Assembly (NCBI GenBank): GCA_023394215.1
Contig: JAEXBH010000031.1
Span: forward strand, 1-6,488
Length of the DNA stretch: 6,488 bases
DNA from: Bacillota bacterium
GTDB taxonomy: Bacteria; Bacillota; Clostridia; Tissierellales; Peptoniphilaceae
Direction of reading: 5' to 3'
Both the position numbers and the translations under genes were made by a program. Shown one piece after another: positions 6,467 through 6,488 of the stretch (the stretch's first letter is position 1; every line of letters begins with the position of its first letter). The notes below the pieces were generated by a model. That model saw only the letters and a program-made list of their open reading frames with translations, was not told the DNA's origin and did no database searches.

Positions 6467-6488
6467 TAATTTCAAAACAAATCGAGCT

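Larger units (their letters stand above)
6269..6488 (+). other. Non-coding promoter/leader region, probably upstream of a 16S rRNA gene outside the window
   Basis: These 220 bases hold no credible protein gene. They contain two tandem promoters, two small hairpins and a boxA-like element, all reading rightward. The start of 16S rRNA (the AGAGTTTGATCCTGGCTCAG segment) is not reached, so assignment to an rRNA operon is inference from promoter strength and leader features. A strong tRNA operon is the alternative. Confidence 0.65.

Noticed and set aside
1..6488. CRISPR arrays, insertion sequences, integrases or tRNA genes
   Set aside because: No regularly spaced repeats, transposase or integrase frames, or tRNA-like cloverleaf sequences were seen.

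Overview
The window looks like chromosomal DNA of a low-GC, probably anaerobic Gram-positive bacterium (Firmicutes; Clostridia or Tissierellia-like, with a Peptoniphilaceae-type relative possible but not proven). The basis is the AT-rich composition, heavy AGA/ATA/TTA codon use, AGGAG-type ribosome binding sites, an AddA-type (not RecB) recombination nuclease, and tandem TTGACA promoters before what is probably an rRNA operon. Genes are tightly packed and there is no sign of a mobile element.

Layout. (1) Positions 1-778 (+) hold the 3' end of addA, the nuclease-domain end of the AddAB helicase-nuclease; most of the gene lies upstream of the window. (2) A strong hairpin at 778-826 separates it from a convergent short-chain dehydrogenase/reductase gene (complement 837-1568), possibly the EF-P 5-aminopentanone reductase type. 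(3) A short AT-rich divergent region, 1569-1630, carries a 20-bp perfect palindrome with TATAAT boxes on both strands. (4) A compact four-gene + strand operon follows, with gaps of 2, 11 and 4 bp: a half-size ABC exporter (1631-3421), a two-helix membrane protein with a C-terminal J-domain (3424-4194), a fused methionine sulfoxide reductase MsrAB (4206-5150), and a membrane-anchored class A beta-lactamase-like protein (5155-6222) that seems to have lost its catalytic motifs. A strong terminator at 6223-6268 closes the operon. (5) Positions 6269-6488 hold no protein gene. They carry two tandem consensus-like promoters, each followed by a short hairpin leader, then a boxA-like element. This is the arrangement expected just upstream of a 16S rRNA gene, which would start beyond the right edge.

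How the genes may work together. The four-gene operon has one evident promoter and one terminator. It combines export (ABC), chaperone recruitment at the membrane (J-protein), protein oxidation repair (MsrAB) and an extracytoplasmic beta-lactamase-fold protein. An envelope or proteostasis stress role is a reasonable inference, but nothing in the sequence proves shared function.

Two start sites were set by Shine-Dalgarno position and not by longest frame: the reductase begins at 1568, and the beta-lactamase-like protein begins at a GTG at 5155. The most unusual items are the apparent pseudo-beta-lactamase, the membrane J-protein, the shared palindromic promoter, and the duplicated promoter-plus-hairpin module upstream of the presumed rRNA operon.
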